41,940 bases of DNA from Acidobacteriota bacterium (GTDB taxonomy: Bacteria > Acidobacteriota > Terriglobia > Terriglobales > Acidobacteriaceae): positions 1 through 41,940 of the forward strand of contig JAJYCQ010000014.1 of assembly GCA_021778315.1 (NCBI GenBank), read 5' to 3'. Positions 1 to 9,121 of this stretch are shown piece after piece. A model generated the notes under the pieces. The model saw nothing but the letters and a program-made list of their open reading frames with translations, made no database searches and was not told the DNA's origin. Positions within the stretch are counted from its first letter, which is position 1. The number at the start of each line of letters is the position of its first letter. A program made the position numbers and the translations under genes.

Positions 1-1
1 C

Positions 2-526
<525 letters not shown>

Positions 527-543
527 CCCAACACCTCCAGCCG

Positions 544-673
544 CCTCTGCTCTGCCTCTGCCTCTGCCTTTGCCTTCGCCTCTGCCGTTGCCCTTGCCGT
601 TGCCCTTGCCGTTGCCTTTGCCTTTCTGGCTGTCATCCCGCAGGGATCTGCTTCTGCCTTTGCCTTTGCCTTT
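544..673. repeat. Low-complexity CTCTGCC/TTTGCC/CTTGCCG hexamer tract
   Basis: Imperfect tandem hexamers of the type CTCTGCC, TTTGCC and CTTGCCGTTG run from about 544 to 624 and again from 652 to 673. They are separated by a short piece containing GTCATCCCGCAGGGATCTGC. Both strands give long low-complexity ORFs (Ser/Pro/Leu-rich or Ala/Lys-rich), which I regard as artefacts. The tract sits directly behind the NiCoT gene. Confidence 0.8.
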
Positions 674-677
674 CTTT

Positions 678-745
678 GACAATTTCTAAAAGAAATTGTC
701 ATTCCGAGCGCAGCGAGGAACCTGCTTCTCGCGCGAAGCGCGCCC
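678..745. repeat. Intergenic hairpin plus ATTCCGAGCGCAGCGAGGAA-type dispersed element
   Basis: A perfect 10-bp inverted repeat (GACAATTTCT / AGAAATTGTC, loop AAA) at 678-700 runs straight into an ATTCCGAGCGCAGCGAGGAA element. From memory, elements of this kind occur in many copies between genes of Acidobacteria and some other phyla; copy number in this genome cannot be seen here. The hairpin has no clear T-tract, so a terminator role for the NiCoT gene is only possible. Confidence 0.6.
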
Positions 746-817
746 GTTCTTCCCACCACAACCCTGTCATCTTCCCCAACGACCCTTCGCTTGCCGTCCA
801 CCGACCAGCTTTGAAGG

Positions 818-870
818 GGCGGGACTTCAGTCCCGCCATTAAGCAAGCAAGAGATTGCGGCTTTAGCCGC
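818..870. repeat. Twin REP-like hairpins
   Basis: Two perfect inverted repeats lie close together: GGCGGGACT / AGTCCCGCC at 818-837 and GCGGCT / AGCCGC at 857-870, each around a 2-base loop. The words 'gggacttcagtcccgcc' and 'gcggctttagccgc' look like a mobile intergenic repeat family rather than operators. A second element of a similar kind is at 30481-30527. Confidence 0.6.
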
Positions 871-953
871 TGAGGGAATCTCTCCACCTGCCAGCCCTCC
901 ACCAACTTCCGTATACTCATCTGCCTATGAAGAAAGTAGGTTGGTCAAACAAT

Positions 954-1886
954 ATGCCAAAGCTTGCGTTCACCAAGACCCTTCAGATCGCTCTGCTCTC
1001 AGCCCTCACCACAAACTGCGCCGTCGCCCAGCAACGCCCAGCCATCACGGGCATCTCCCACATGTGCGTCTACGCCCACGACCTCGCCGCCTCCGACAAC
1101 TTCTACGCCCACATCCTCGGTGCAACCAAGGCCACCGACCCGCAAAACCCCGCCGGCACAAATTACTACTTCAGCCCCACGCAATTCGTAGAAGTCCTCC
1201 CCCTGCCCGCCGACCACACCCTCAGCCGCATGTCCTGCGTCGCCTTCAACACCACCAGCGCCAAGGGCCTGCAAGCCTACCTCCACGCCCACGGAGTTGA
1301 CTCCGCCTCTGACCTCCACACCTCCACCGACGGCAGCCACTGGTTCGACGTCAAAGACCCCGAGGGTAACGTCGTCCAGTTCATCCAGCCCAGCCCCGCG
1401 CACCGCGTCACCATCTCCTCCAAACCCATCAGCACCCGCATCATCCACGTCGGCTATCTCGTCCACAGCCGCTCCGCAGAAGACCACTTCTATCGCGACA
1501 TCCTCGGCTTCCGCCCCTACTGGTTCGGAGCCATGAAGCCCGACCACATCGACTGGGTCTCCCTCCAGGTTCCCGATGGCCACGACTGGCTCGAATACAT
1601 GATGGTCGGCGACGGCTCCGACACTCCCCTCGACCACCTCACCGCCGACCACCTCGGCGTCCTCAACCACTTCTCTCTCGGCGTCCCCAACATGGAGCAA
1701 GCCGTCCAGACCCTCTACCAGCAGGACCGCCTCCCTCCCAAACATGACGGCCCGCAGATGGGCAAAGACGGCAAGTGGCAAGCCAACCTCTACGACCCCG
1801 ACGCTACTCGCGTCGAACTCATGGAGTTCCAGCCCGTCATGAAGCCCTGCTGCTCGGCCTTCACCGCCTCCAGCCCCCTCCACTAA
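954..1886 (+). CDS. Secreted VOC-fold protein with two glyoxalase/bleomycin-resistance modules
   Basis: The product has an N-terminal signal peptide (MPKLAFTKTLQIALLSAL... ending near AVAQ) and two vicinal-oxygen-chelate modules: one starting at ISHMCVYAHDLAASDNFY, the second at IIHVGYLVHSRSAEDHFY. Paired modules of this fold usually make one metal site for isomerase, dioxygenase or binding functions; the substrate here is unknown. An ATG at 927 is also in frame, but a TATACT box at 912-917 would put the transcript start almost on it, and the ATG at 954 gives a normal signal peptide behind an AAGAAAGTAGG stretch, so I prefer 954. The aldo/keto reductase gene follows 31 bases later on the same strand. 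Confidence 0.8.
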   Translation: MPKLAFTKTLQIALLSALTTNCAVAQQRPAITGISHMCVYAHDLAASDNFYAHILGATKATDPQNPAGTNYYFSPTQFVEVLPLPADHTLSRMSCVAFNTTSAKGLQAYLHAHGVDSASDLHTSTDGSHWFDVKDPEGNVVQFIQPSPAHRVTISSKPISTRIIHVGYLVHSRSAEDHFYRDILGFRPYWFGAMKPDHIDWVSLQVPDGHDWLEYMMVGDGSDTPLDHLTADHLGVLNHFSLGVPNMEQAVQTLYQQDRLPPKHDGPQMGKDGKWQANLYDPDATRVELMEFQPVMKPCCSAFTASSPLH

Positions 1887-1917
1887 ATCCACCCCCGCAA
1901 CAAGGACCCCACACCGC

Positions 1918-2946
1918 ATGACCTACCTAGCCGATGCCCACCGTTACGACCACGCCAACTTCCGCCGCTGCGGCCGCTCCGGTCTCGTCCTGCCCGCCAT
2001 CTCCCTCGGCCTCTGGCAAAACTTCGGCGGGGACAACGTCTTCGAGACCGGTCGCGCCGTGGTCCGCCGAGCCTTCGACCGCGGCGTCACCCACTTCGAT
2101 CTAGCCAATAACTACGGCCCTCCCTACGGTTCTGCCGAAGAAAACTTCGGCCACATCCTCCGCAAAGATCTCCACCCCCACCGCAACGAACTCCTCATCT
2201 CCACCAAGGCCGGATGGGACATGTGGCCCGGCCCCTACGGCATCGGAGGCTCCCGCAAATATCTCCTCGCCTCCCTCGACGACAGCCTCCAGCGCATGGG
2301 CCTCGACTACGTCGACATCTTCTACTCGCACCGCCCCACGCCCGACGTCCCCCTCGAAGAAACCATGGGCGCGCTCGCCCACGCCGTGCACCAGGGCAAA
2401 GCTCTCTACGTCGGCATCTCCTCTTACAGCCCCGAGCGCACCATCGAAGCCGCAAAGATCCTTAAGCAGCACAACGTCCCTCTCCTCATCCATCAGCCGT
2501 CCTACTCCATGCTGAACCGCTGGATCGAATCCGGCCTTCTCTCCACGCTCGACGACCTCGGAGTCGGCTGCATCGCCTTCTCCCCCCTCGGCCAGGGCCT
2601 CCTCACCAACAAGTATCTCAACGCCGTCCCGCAAGACTCCCGCGCAAATCTCGAAGGCTCCTTCTCAAAAAATCTCCTCAGCGAAGACAATCTAAAACGC
2701 GTCCGGGCACTTAACGACATCGCCCAATCCCGAGGCCAGTCCCTCGCCCAGATGGCCATCGCCTGGGTACTCCGCGACCACCGTGTCACCTCCGCCCTCA
2801 TCGGTGCCCGCAACGTCGAGCAGCTCGACAACTCCCTCGACGCCCTCCACAAACTCAAGTTCACCGCCGCCGAACTCCAGGCCATCGACCTCCACGCGCA
2901 AGACGGCGGCATCGACCTCTGGAAATCCGCCCGTGAGTCCGTCTAG
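1918..2946 (+). CDS. Aldo/keto reductase, YghZ/L-glyceraldehyde-3-phosphate reductase type
   Basis: This is a 342-residue NADPH-dependent reductase of the AKR superfamily, a cytoplasmic (alpha/beta)8 barrel. The catalytic tetrad is visible as D61 (THFDLANNYG), Y66, K97 (STKAGWDM) and H138 (FYSHRPTPD). The motif YGPPYGSAE with GPYGIGGSRKYL is typical of the E. coli YghZ/AKR14 group, which reduces L-glyceraldehyde 3-phosphate and methylglyoxal. The C-terminal cofactor loop reads SALIGARNVEQLDNSL. An AAGGA box lies about ten bases ahead of the ATG. With the VOC gene before it and the GH9 gene after it, it may be part of a co-directional group, but a shared substrate is not evident. Confidence 0.9.
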   Translation: MTYLADAHRYDHANFRRCGRSGLVLPAISLGLWQNFGGDNVFETGRAVVRRAFDRGVTHFDLANNYGPPYGSAEENFGHILRKDLHPHRNELLISTKAGWDMWPGPYGIGGSRKYLLASLDDSLQRMGLDYVDIFYSHRPTPDVPLEETMGALAHAVHQGKALYVGISSYSPERTIEAAKILKQHNVPLLIHQPSYSMLNRWIESGLLSTLDDLGVGCIAFSPLGQGLLTNKYLNAVPQDSRANLEGSFSKNLLSEDNLKRVRALNDIAQSRGQSLAQMAIAWVLRDHRVTSALIGARNVEQLDNSLDALHKLKFTAAELQAIDLHAQDGGIDLWKSARESV

Positions 2947-2985
2947 CCCACGCACTCGTCTCCAACGCAGCATCACGATGAAGGA

Positions 2986-4737
2986 GTGCCCATCCGTCCC
3001 CACACGTCCATCCAACGCCGCTCCCTCCTAAAATCCCTGGGCCTCGCAGCGGCCGCCTCCTCCATCCCCGCGCCCCTCCGCGCCCTCGCCGAAACCCCGT
3101 CCCCCACCACTCAAATCTTTCTCAACCAGCTAGGCTATCTCCCCACCGCAGCAAAAATCGCAACCACCACCCTCGCCCCCAACCAACCCTTCCGCGTCTT
3201 CTCGCAAGCCCACTCCACAGCGGTCCTCGAAGCCAAACTCTCCGCCCCCACACTCGACGCCGCATCCGGCGACACCACCGCCCAGGCCGACTTCTCCTCC
3301 CTCACCACTCCCGGCACCTACCACCTCGAAATCGCCGGCCAACTCTCCGATCCCTTCACCATCGCCCCCGACGTTTACGCCGGAGCTCTGCGGCTAACCA
3401 CGCGCTCCTACTACGGCCAGCGCTGCGGCTGCAACGTCGATCTCGGCAACGGCTACAAGCATCCCGCCTGCCACCTCGACGGAGCCTTCGACCCCACCTC
3501 CGGCCGCTCCGGCTCCCTCCCCAACTCCGGAGGCTGGCACGACGCCGGAGACTACGGCCGCTACATCGTCAACTCCGGAATCTCCACCGCCACCCTCCTC
3601 TGGGCCTGGGAGCTCTTCCCCGACGCCCTCCACCACCTCTCCCTCGACATCCCCGAATCCGGCCGCAGCCTCCCCGACTTCCTCGCCGAAATCAAGTGGA
3701 ACCTCAACTGGATGCTCTCCCTCCAGGACACCGACGGAGGAGTCTGGCACAAGCAAACCAGCCTCCACTTCTGCGCCTTCATCATGCCCCAGGACGACCA
3801 CCTCGTCAGCGAAGTCATCGGCACCGGCTCTGCCCCTTACAAAAGCACCTGCGCCACCGCCGACCTCGCCGCCATCATGGCCATCGCCGCCCGCTGCTAC
3901 CAGCCCTACGACGCAGCCTTCGCCGCACGCTGCCTCACCGCCGCACGCTCTGCCTGGTCCTGGGCCCGCCAGCACCCCAGCGTCATCTTCAAAAATCCCC
4001 CCACCGTCTTCACCGGAGAATACGGCGACCCCCACTGCAGCGACGAACTCCTCTGGGCCTCCGCCGAACTCTTCCGCACCACACACGAACCCCAATACGA
4101 ATCCGCCTTCAACGAGTCCATCGCACCGCTTCTCCCCACACTAAAAGTCGGCGTTCCCAACTGGGGCGACGTCACCTCCATGGGCCTCTGGGCCTACGCC
4201 TTCGCAACAGCCTCCAAGCCCACCTCCACCACCACCTCAATCCAGCAAGCCACCGCCACCGCGGCCACCGAACTCATCGACCGCGCCCACACCAACGGCT
4301 ACGGCAACTCCCTCGCCCTCACCGACTTCCACTGGGGCTCCAACTCCAACGCCGCCAACCAGTCCCTCCTGCTCCTCGTCGCCTACCGCTTCCAACCCAA
4401 CCCCTCAGCCCACAACGCAGCCCTCGCCAATCTCCACTACCTCCTCGGCCGCAACTGCTTCGGAGTCTCCTGGGTCACCCAGCTCGGCCTCCGCCCCTTC
4501 CAACATCCGCACCACCGTCCCAGCGCCGCCGATGGAATCCCCGCCCCCTGGCCCGGCCTTCTCTCCGGAGGCCCCAACGCCCACGGCGGCGACGCCACCG
4601 CCGACGCCCTCCCCAAAGCCCCACCCATGCGCATGTGGCTAGACGACGAGCGAGCCTACTCCCTCAACGAAATCGCCATCAACTGGAACGCCCCACTCGT
4701 CTTCCTCCTAGCCGCCGCCAACAGCAACCTCGCTTAG
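2986..4737 (+). CDS. Glycoside hydrolase family 9 (endoglucanase-like), TAT-exported
   Basis: This 583-residue enzyme probably cleaves beta-glucan chains outside the cytoplasm. A twin-arginine signal (RRSLLKSLG, residues 11-19) ends near ALAE. It is followed by a CelD-type Ig-like N-terminal domain (about 42-128, starting IFLNQLGY) and the (alpha/alpha)6 GH9 barrel. Catalytic residues are visible: D186 and D189 in GGWHDAGDYGRY and the acid E562 in YSLNEIAINWNAPL. The ORF can only start at GTG 2986, because the frame is closed upstream at 2944. An AAGGAG touches that GTG with no spacer, so the true start is uncertain. The order Ig-domain then catalytic domain is the common GH9 theme-D layout. 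Confidence 0.9.
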   Translation: MPIRPHTSIQRRSLLKSLGLAAAASSIPAPLRALAETPSPTTQIFLNQLGYLPTAAKIATTTLAPNQPFRVFSQAHSTAVLEAKLSAPTLDAASGDTTAQADFSSLTTPGTYHLEIAGQLSDPFTIAPDVYAGALRLTTRSYYGQRCGCNVDLGNGYKHPACHLDGAFDPTSGRSGSLPNSGGWHDAGDYGRYIVNSGISTATLLWAWELFPDALHHLSLDIPESGRSLPDFLAEIKWNLNWMLSLQDTDGGVWHKQTSLHFCAFIMPQDDHLVSEVIGTGSAPYKSTCATADLAAIMAIAARCYQPYDAAFAARCLTAARSAWSWARQHPSVIFKNPPTVFTGEYGDPHCSDELLWASAELFRTTHEPQYESAFNESIAPLLPTLKVGVPNWGDVTSMGLWAYAFATASKPTSTTTSIQQATATAATELIDRAHTNGYGNSLALTDFHWGSNSNAANQSLLLLVAYRFQPNPSAHNAALANLHYLLGRNCFGVSWVTQLGLRPFQHPHHRPSAADGIPAPWPGLLSGGPNAHGGDATADALPKAPPMRMWLDDERAYSLNEIAINWNAPLVFLLAAANSNLA

Positions 4738-4766
4738 CCTGACTCAGATCAGCCAGCCTTCGCCGC

Positions 4767-6131
4767 TCAGCGTATGGTCTCCTTCAGCGCCCCGCGAGCC
4801 GCCTCCAACACCATCTCCACCTCCCGCTCACCATGCGCCGAGCTCACAAACGCGGCCTCATACTGGCTCGGAGGCAGCCACACGCCGCGCTCCAGCATCC
4901 CCCGATGAAACCGCGCAAACGCCTCCGTATCCGACGTCGCCGCACTCGCAAAATCCTTCACCTTCTCCGGAGTAAAGAACCACGTAAACATGCTTCCCAC
5001 CCGATTCGTCGTCAGCGCAATCCCCTGCTCCGCCGCCAACTTCGCAACGCCATTCGCAATCGCCGACGTCGTCGTCTCGAGCTTCGGATAAATCTCCTCC
5101 CGCCCAGCCAGCAAAGCGGAAATCGTAGCAATCCCCGCCGCCATCGCCAGCGGATTCCCGCTCAGCGTTCCCGCCTGGTACACCGGCCCCAGCGGAGCAA
5201 GAAAATCCATAATCTCCGCCCTCCCTCCGAACACCCCCACCGGCAAACCTCCGCCGACAATCTTCCCCAGCGTCGTCAGATCCGGAAGCCCCCCCAGCTC
5301 CCGCGCGAACAACTCCTGCGCGCCGCCAGCCGCCAGCCGAAACCCAACCATCACTTCATCGAAAATTAACAACGCCCCATGCTTCCGCGTAATCTCGCGC
5401 AGCCCCTTCAAATACCCCGGCTCCGGCAACACCGTTCCCGCGTTGCCCACCACCGGCTCCAGGATCACACACGCAATCTGCTCCGGATAAGCTTCAAACG
5501 CAGCGTCCACCGCGGCCAGATCGTTATAAGGCAGCGCCAGCGTATGCATCACCGTCTCCGCCGGAACACCCGCAGACCCCGGAATCCCAAACGTCGCCAC
5601 GCCGCTCCCCGCCTTCACCAGCAACGCGTCCGCGTGCCCGTGATAGCAGCCCTCAAACTTGATCACGAACGGCCGTCCCGTAAACCCGCGAGCCAGCCGT
5701 ATCGCCGACATGCAAGCCTCCGTCCCCGAGCTAACAAACCGCATCTTCTCAATCGACGGATAGCACTCCTGCACCAGCTCCGCCAGGTTCGCCTCCGCCG
5801 CCGTGCTCGCACCAAACGACGCACTCTTCCCCGCCGCCTCGCGAATCGCCGCCACCGCCGGAGGATACGCATGCCCCAGCAGCATCGGCCCCCACGACCC
5901 AAACATATCCACAAGCCGATTACCGTCTGCGTCGATCAGATACGCTCCTTCCGCGCTCTCCACAAACGGTGGATGCCCGCCAACCGCCCGAAACGCCCGC
6001 ACCGGAGAATCCACGCCACCCGGCAAAAATCGTTCAGCGCGCCCTTGCAGCTCCGCCGATCGTGCGAAAGAAAGTACCATAGACTCAAGTATAGAAGTCT
6101 CTGCAACATCGACTGATAAACTTGTCGTCAT
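4767..6131 (-). CDS. hemL: Glutamate-1-semialdehyde 2,1-aminomutase
   Basis: HemL is the PLP enzyme that turns glutamate-1-semialdehyde into 5-aminolevulinate, the second step of the C5 route to heme and corrinoids. The sequence shows [18 protein letters not shown] near the N-terminus, the [18 protein letters not shown]-phosphate segment, D258 in [12 protein letters not shown], and the Schiff-base lysine K290 in [14 protein letters not shown]. The length of 454 is about 20 longer than usual. The in-frame Met at 6080 ([12 protein letters not shown]) would match the family N-terminus, while the ATG at 6131 has a weak AGGGA box seven bases ahead. The gene is divergent from purM with only 33 bases between annotated starts. 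Confidence 0.96.
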   Translation of the reverse strand: MTTSLSVDVAETSILESMVLSFARSAELQGRAERFLPGGVDSPVRAFRAVGGHPPFVESAEGAYLIDADGNRLVDMFGSWGPMLLGHAYPPAVAAIREAAGKSASFGASTAAEANLAELVQECYPSIEKMRFVSSGTEACMSAIRLARGFTGRPFVIKFEGCYHGHADALLVKAGSGVATFGIPGSAGVPAETVMHTLALPYNDLAAVDAAFEAYPEQIACVILEPVVGNAGTVLPEPGYLKGLREITRKHGALLIFDEVMVGFRLAAGGAQELFARELGGLPDLTTLGKIVGGGLPVGVFGGRAEIMDFLAPLGPVYQAGTLSGNPLAMAAGIATISALLAGREEIYPKLETTTSAIANGVAKLAAEQGIALTTNRVGSMFTWFFTPEKVKDFASAATSDTEAFARFHRGMLERGVWLPPSQYEAAFVSSAHGEREVEMVLEAARGALKETIR

Positions 6132-6164
6132 TGCAAATCCCTGAGCAAGCGAAGGCGGCCTTCT

Positions 6165-7274
6165 TTGGCTAAATCAAAATTAGACGACGGAGCGAAGACT
6201 CCGCGTAGCAGCACAGCGACGCCTGCGCATCAGGAAGCCCGCGCCGCGCGCAACGACGATCACGCCATCGTCTCCACCGACCGCCACGTCCTCGCCAACG
6301 ACCGCATCAAAGGCCTCGCGCGCCGCACCTTCAACAAGCAGGTCCTCAGCGAAATCGGCGGCTTTGCCGGCCTCTTCGCCCTCGACGCCGAGCGCTTCCC
6401 TGACCCCGTCCTCGTCGCCTCCACCGACGGCGTCGGCAGCAAACTCGAGCTCGCCATCCAGCTCGGCCTCCACTCCAGCATCGGCTCCGACCTCGTCAAT
6501 CACTGCGTCAACGACGTCGCCGTCCAGGGTGCCACACCCCTCTTCTTCCTCGACTACTTCAACGCCGGCTTCCTCGATCCCGACGTCGTCCAGCAGGTCA
6601 TCAGCGGCCTCGTCGACGCCTGCAAAGCCAACGGCTGCGCCCTCCTCGGTGGAGAAACCGCCGAAACCCCCTGGCTCTACGGCCACTCCGACTACGAGCT
6701 CGCCGGCTTCCTCACCGGAGTCGTCAGCCGCCCCCGCCTCCTCACCGGCGACGCCATCCGTGAAGGCGATTACCTCCTCGGCCTCCCCTCCAACGGCCTC
6801 CACACCACCGGCTATTCCCTCGCCCTCAAGCTCCTCTTAGGCACCGCTGGCTATCGCCCCGAGCAATACGTCAACGAGCTCGGCGACAAAGTCGGTGCCG
6901 CCCTCATGCGTCCCCATCGCAGCTATCTCTCCCCCATCCGCAAGCTCATTCAGGCAGAGGTCGCCAGCGGCTTCGCCCACATCACAGGTGGAGGCCTCAC
7001 CGAAAACCTCCCCCGCATTCTTCCCCGCGGCCTCGCCGCCCAGATCGACCTCTCCGCCTGGGAGCCGCCGCCCCTCTTCACCCACCTTCAAAAGCTCGGC
7101 AGCCTCGACTCCGACGAGATGTTCCGAACCTTCAACATGGGCATCGGCCTGGTCGCGGTCATCCCCGCCGACCTGCTCAAAAAAGCCCGCCTCACCCTCA
7201 CCCGCATGAACGAACGCTCCGTCGTCATCGGCCGCGTCCTCCGCAAATCCCCACCCCGCGTCCTCTACTCGTAA
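6165..7274 (+). CDS. purM: Phosphoribosylformylglycinamidine cyclo-ligase (AIR synthetase)
   Basis: PurM closes the imidazole ring in de novo purine synthesis, using ATP to convert FGAM into AIR. The conserved ATP/substrate segments are clear: [60 protein letters not shown] and [16 protein letters not shown]. The start is a TTG, with GAAGGCGG about eight bases ahead. The first ~40 residues ([20 protein letters not shown]...) are not conserved-looking, so a shorter protein is possible. It stands alone, away from other pur genes. Its last ten bases overlap the convergent toxin gene. Confidence 0.95.
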   Translation: MAKSKLDDGAKTPRSSTATPAHQEARAARNDDHAIVSTDRHVLANDRIKGLARRTFNKQVLSEIGGFAGLFALDAERFPDPVLVASTDGVGSKLELAIQLGLHSSIGSDLVNHCVNDVAVQGATPLFFLDYFNAGFLDPDVVQQVISGLVDACKANGCALLGGETAETPWLYGHSDYELAGFLTGVVSRPRLLTGDAIREGDYLLGLPSNGLHTTGYSLALKLLLGTAGYRPEQYVNELGDKVGAALMRPHRSYLSPIRKLIQAEVASGFAHITGGGLTENLPRILPRGLAAQIDLSAWEPPPLFTHLQKLGSLDSDEMFRTFNMGIGLVAVIPADLLKKARLTLTRMNERSVVIGRVLRKSPPRVLYS

Positions 7275-7696
7275 CCGCCTTCTTCCCACGGATTAATCAC
7301 ATCCACGCCCGCCGCGCGGAACGGACTCACATCGCGCGTCGCAACCGCAAACCCATGGACCACCGCAATCGCAGCAATCTGCGCGTCAGCCACCGGCAGC
7401 GTATACCGCTTAGCCTTTGCATGTAGAAGAACAACGGCATGCGCCATCGCCGCCTCACGATCAAACGGAAGGATCGGCGTCACGATGCGTTGAACCAAAA
7501 ATCTATCCAGCGCATTGCGCAGCGCTTGCTTGCGCTTTCCTACTGGCAGCATCGCGATTCCAGCCATCAACTCTGCCAGATTGATCGCCGTAACAAACAA
7601 AGATCCTGCATCCTGACGATCGAGCCAAGCTGCAACACGAGCATTCCCGTTTGGCTTTGTCGGCTCAGAAATGACATTCGTATCGAGGATGATCAT
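7265..7696 (-). CDS. PIN-domain toxin, FitB/VapC family
   Basis: This 143-residue protein is a predicted Mg2+-dependent ribonuclease toxin. The PIN-domain acidic residues are all present: D5 (MIILDTNVISE), E42 (NLAELMAGI), D104 (VADAQIAAIA) and D122 (ATRDVSPF). The start MIILDTNVISEPTKP is typical of the FitB branch. The ATG overlaps the end of the antitoxin gene by four bases, so translation is coupled. The 3' end overlaps the convergent purM by ten bases. Codon use is less C-biased than in neighbouring genes, which fits acquisition by transfer. Confidence 0.92.
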   Translation of the reverse strand: MIILDTNVISEPTKPNGNARVAAWLDRQDAGSLFVTAINLAELMAGIAMLPVGKRKQALRNALDRFLVQRIVTPILPFDREAAMAHAVVLLHAKAKRYTLPVADAQIAAIAVVHGFAVATRDVSPFRAAGVDVINPWEEGGYE

Positions 7697-7932
7697 TCGA
7701 AGACCGCGAAATCGGTCGGCGTCTGATCGCGCTTGATCTCCGGCAATGGCCCATACTTCCGTCCCAACTCGTGCAGCGCGGTCCCCAACCCCACTTCCTT
7801 CTTCTTCGGACGCACCGCCTCATCCAGGATCGCCCGAATCTCGGCCTCAGTACTGCTCCCGCGCCGCGCCGCTCGTTGCTTCAACGCCCGATGCGTCTCC
7901 ACCGAAATATTCCGTACCGTCACAGCCGGCAT
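7693..7932 (-). CDS. Antitoxin, FitA/VapB-like ribbon-helix-helix protein
   Basis: A 79-residue partner of the PIN toxin. The N-terminus MPAVTVRNISVETHRALKQR and the following RRGSSTEAEIRAILDEAV form a FitA-type Arc/MetJ ribbon-helix-helix DNA-binding unit. The C-terminal tail (about residues 45-79) should wrap the toxin. I chose the ATG at 7932 over the upstream GTG at 7965 because a GAGGTG box lies six bases ahead of it, and because the upstream part overlaps the operator-like repeats. Known homologues repress their own operon together with the toxin. Confidence 0.9.
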   Translation of the reverse strand: MPAVTVRNISVETHRALKQRAARRGSSTEAEIRAILDEAVRPKKKEVGLGTALHELGRKYGPLPEIKRDQTPTDFAVFE

Positions 7933-7952
7933 ATCGCACCTCACATCTACAA

Positions 7953-7982
7953 TGATATCACTCACGACAAAGTGATATCACT
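7953..7982 (-). promoter_or_regulatory. Operator-like pair of TGATATCA palindromes ahead of the toxin-antitoxin operon
   Basis: The 10-mer TGATATCACT occurs at 7953-7962 and again at 7973-7982, exactly 20 bases (two helical turns) apart; each copy holds the perfect palindrome TGATATCA. The pair sits 21-50 bases ahead of the antitoxin ATG, where a FitA dimer-of-dimers would be expected to bind. This position and spacing fit RHH autoregulation; binding itself is inferred. Confidence 0.65.
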
Positions 7983-9038
7983 CTACTGTGCCATCCCGGC
8001 AAACTGCGTCTTGTACACGATCACGCCCAGGATCAACACCAGCGTCTGAAAATAAAGGAACGTCCGCGTGCTCGGCTTCTCCGGCTCATCATGCGTAAAG
8101 CAGCGCCACGTCATGCCCAGCCCCACAATCGCAAAGATCCATTGCGTTGTCTGCCCAAACAAATCGCCATTCGTAATCGTCAGCGCGAACAGCACAAAGC
8201 AGGTCGCCGCAATCAATCCACGCTGCAGCCGAGACAGCGCGAACGTGGCCTGCGCCCCATCCAGCCCCAGCACCGGCAGCAGGTTCAGGAAATTAATCCA
8301 CGCCCCCACATACACCAGCACCAGAAAAATCGGCAGATGCGTCGCCACAAACAACCCATAGCAAGCCACCGCCGCCATCAGTCCATACAGTGGCCCGGCC
8401 AAAGAAATCGACGCCAGATCCTCCAGCGAAACGCCCGACGAGTACCACCGCACATACGCTCCCATCATCGGAAGAAACACCGGCAGGTCCGCCTTCAATC
8501 CGCGCCGCTTCACAGCAACATAGTGCCCCATCTCATGAATGAACAGGCACGTAATAAACCCCGCCGCAAACTGCCATCCAAACAGCGCCCAGTAGATCCC
8601 GAAGAACGCCAGAAAGCTCAGCAAAAACTTCAGCTTCAGCAGCACAAACAGCATCGACTTAATCTTGATCAGAAACAACGCAATCGGAGCAAACGGTCCC
8701 AGCCGCTTCGTCCACTTCGCCTTCTGGTCATCCGCCGCCTTCAGCCGCGCATCGATCTGCGCAATATGGATCCGCACGCTCGCCGCCTGCTGCGTCTCCT
8801 CCGGCAGCCACATCAGCGCCGACCGCCAACGGTCCCGCGCCTCCGCCCACTTCTGTTCCTGCTCCAGCTGTTGCGCCGAGTGAGCAATCTGCCCCAGATG
8901 CACGCCATACGTCAGCGTCTGGCAATCCGGACACGCCAACGTCCCCTCCGGCAGCCAGTGGCTACACGACGGGCACTGATGAATCACCTCAGGAGGAGCG
9001 AGTTCGGGCGGAAGAACACTTACATTCGTAGTCGACAC
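7983..9038 (-). CDS. Site-2-protease-like M50 membrane metalloprotease with N-terminal zinc ribbon
   Basis: The protein begins with a zinc ribbon (CPSC at 22-25 and CPDC at 36-39), continues with a helical TPR-like stretch (about 55-105), and then a multi-span membrane domain. The M50 active site HEMGH is at residues 168-172 and the third metal ligand is in NLLPVLGLDG (D260), so the protease looks active. The fold cuts substrates within the membrane; the target here is unknown. The frame is open up to 9113, but GTG 9038 has a GAGG box five bases ahead and removes a non-conserved lead of 25 residues. A TAGAAT -10-like box lies just upstream. Divergent from the secreted hydrolase gene. Confidence 0.88.
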   Translation of the reverse strand: MSTTNVSVLPPELAPPEVIHQCPSCSHWLPEGTLACPDCQTLTYGVHLGQIAHSAQQLEQEQKWAEARDRWRSALMWLPEETQQAASVRIHIAQIDARLKAADDQKAKWTKRLGPFAPIALFLIKIKSMLFVLLKLKFLLSFLAFFGIYWALFGWQFAAGFITCLFIHEMGHYVAVKRRGLKADLPVFLPMMGAYVRWYSSGVSLEDLASISLAGPLYGLMAAVACYGLFVATHLPIFLVLVYVGAWINFLNLLPVLGLDGAQATFALSRLQRGLIAATCFVLFALTITNGDLFGQTTQWIFAIVGLGMTWRCFTHDEPEKPSTRTFLYFQTLVLILGVIVYKTQFAGMAQ

Positions 9039-9121
9039 AACATCCTCTATTCTATTCGACGCGCCTCCCACCCACACGATTCCGCATCCGCAGTTTCCGC
9101 TCGCAAGATACAATCCGCTCC

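Noticed and set aside
544..673. The hexamer tract as a CRISPR array or VNTR gene
   Set aside because: There are no spacers of even length between repeats; it is simple imperfect hexamer repetition.
3696..4742. A 348-codon ORF within the GH9 gene
   Set aside because: Arg/Pro/His-rich shadow of the GH9 frame, caused by the strong C-ending codons.
6081..6164. Leaderless hemL start at 6080 behind a TATACT box
   Set aside because: No matching -35 box at a proper distance; kept only as an alternative start by family length.
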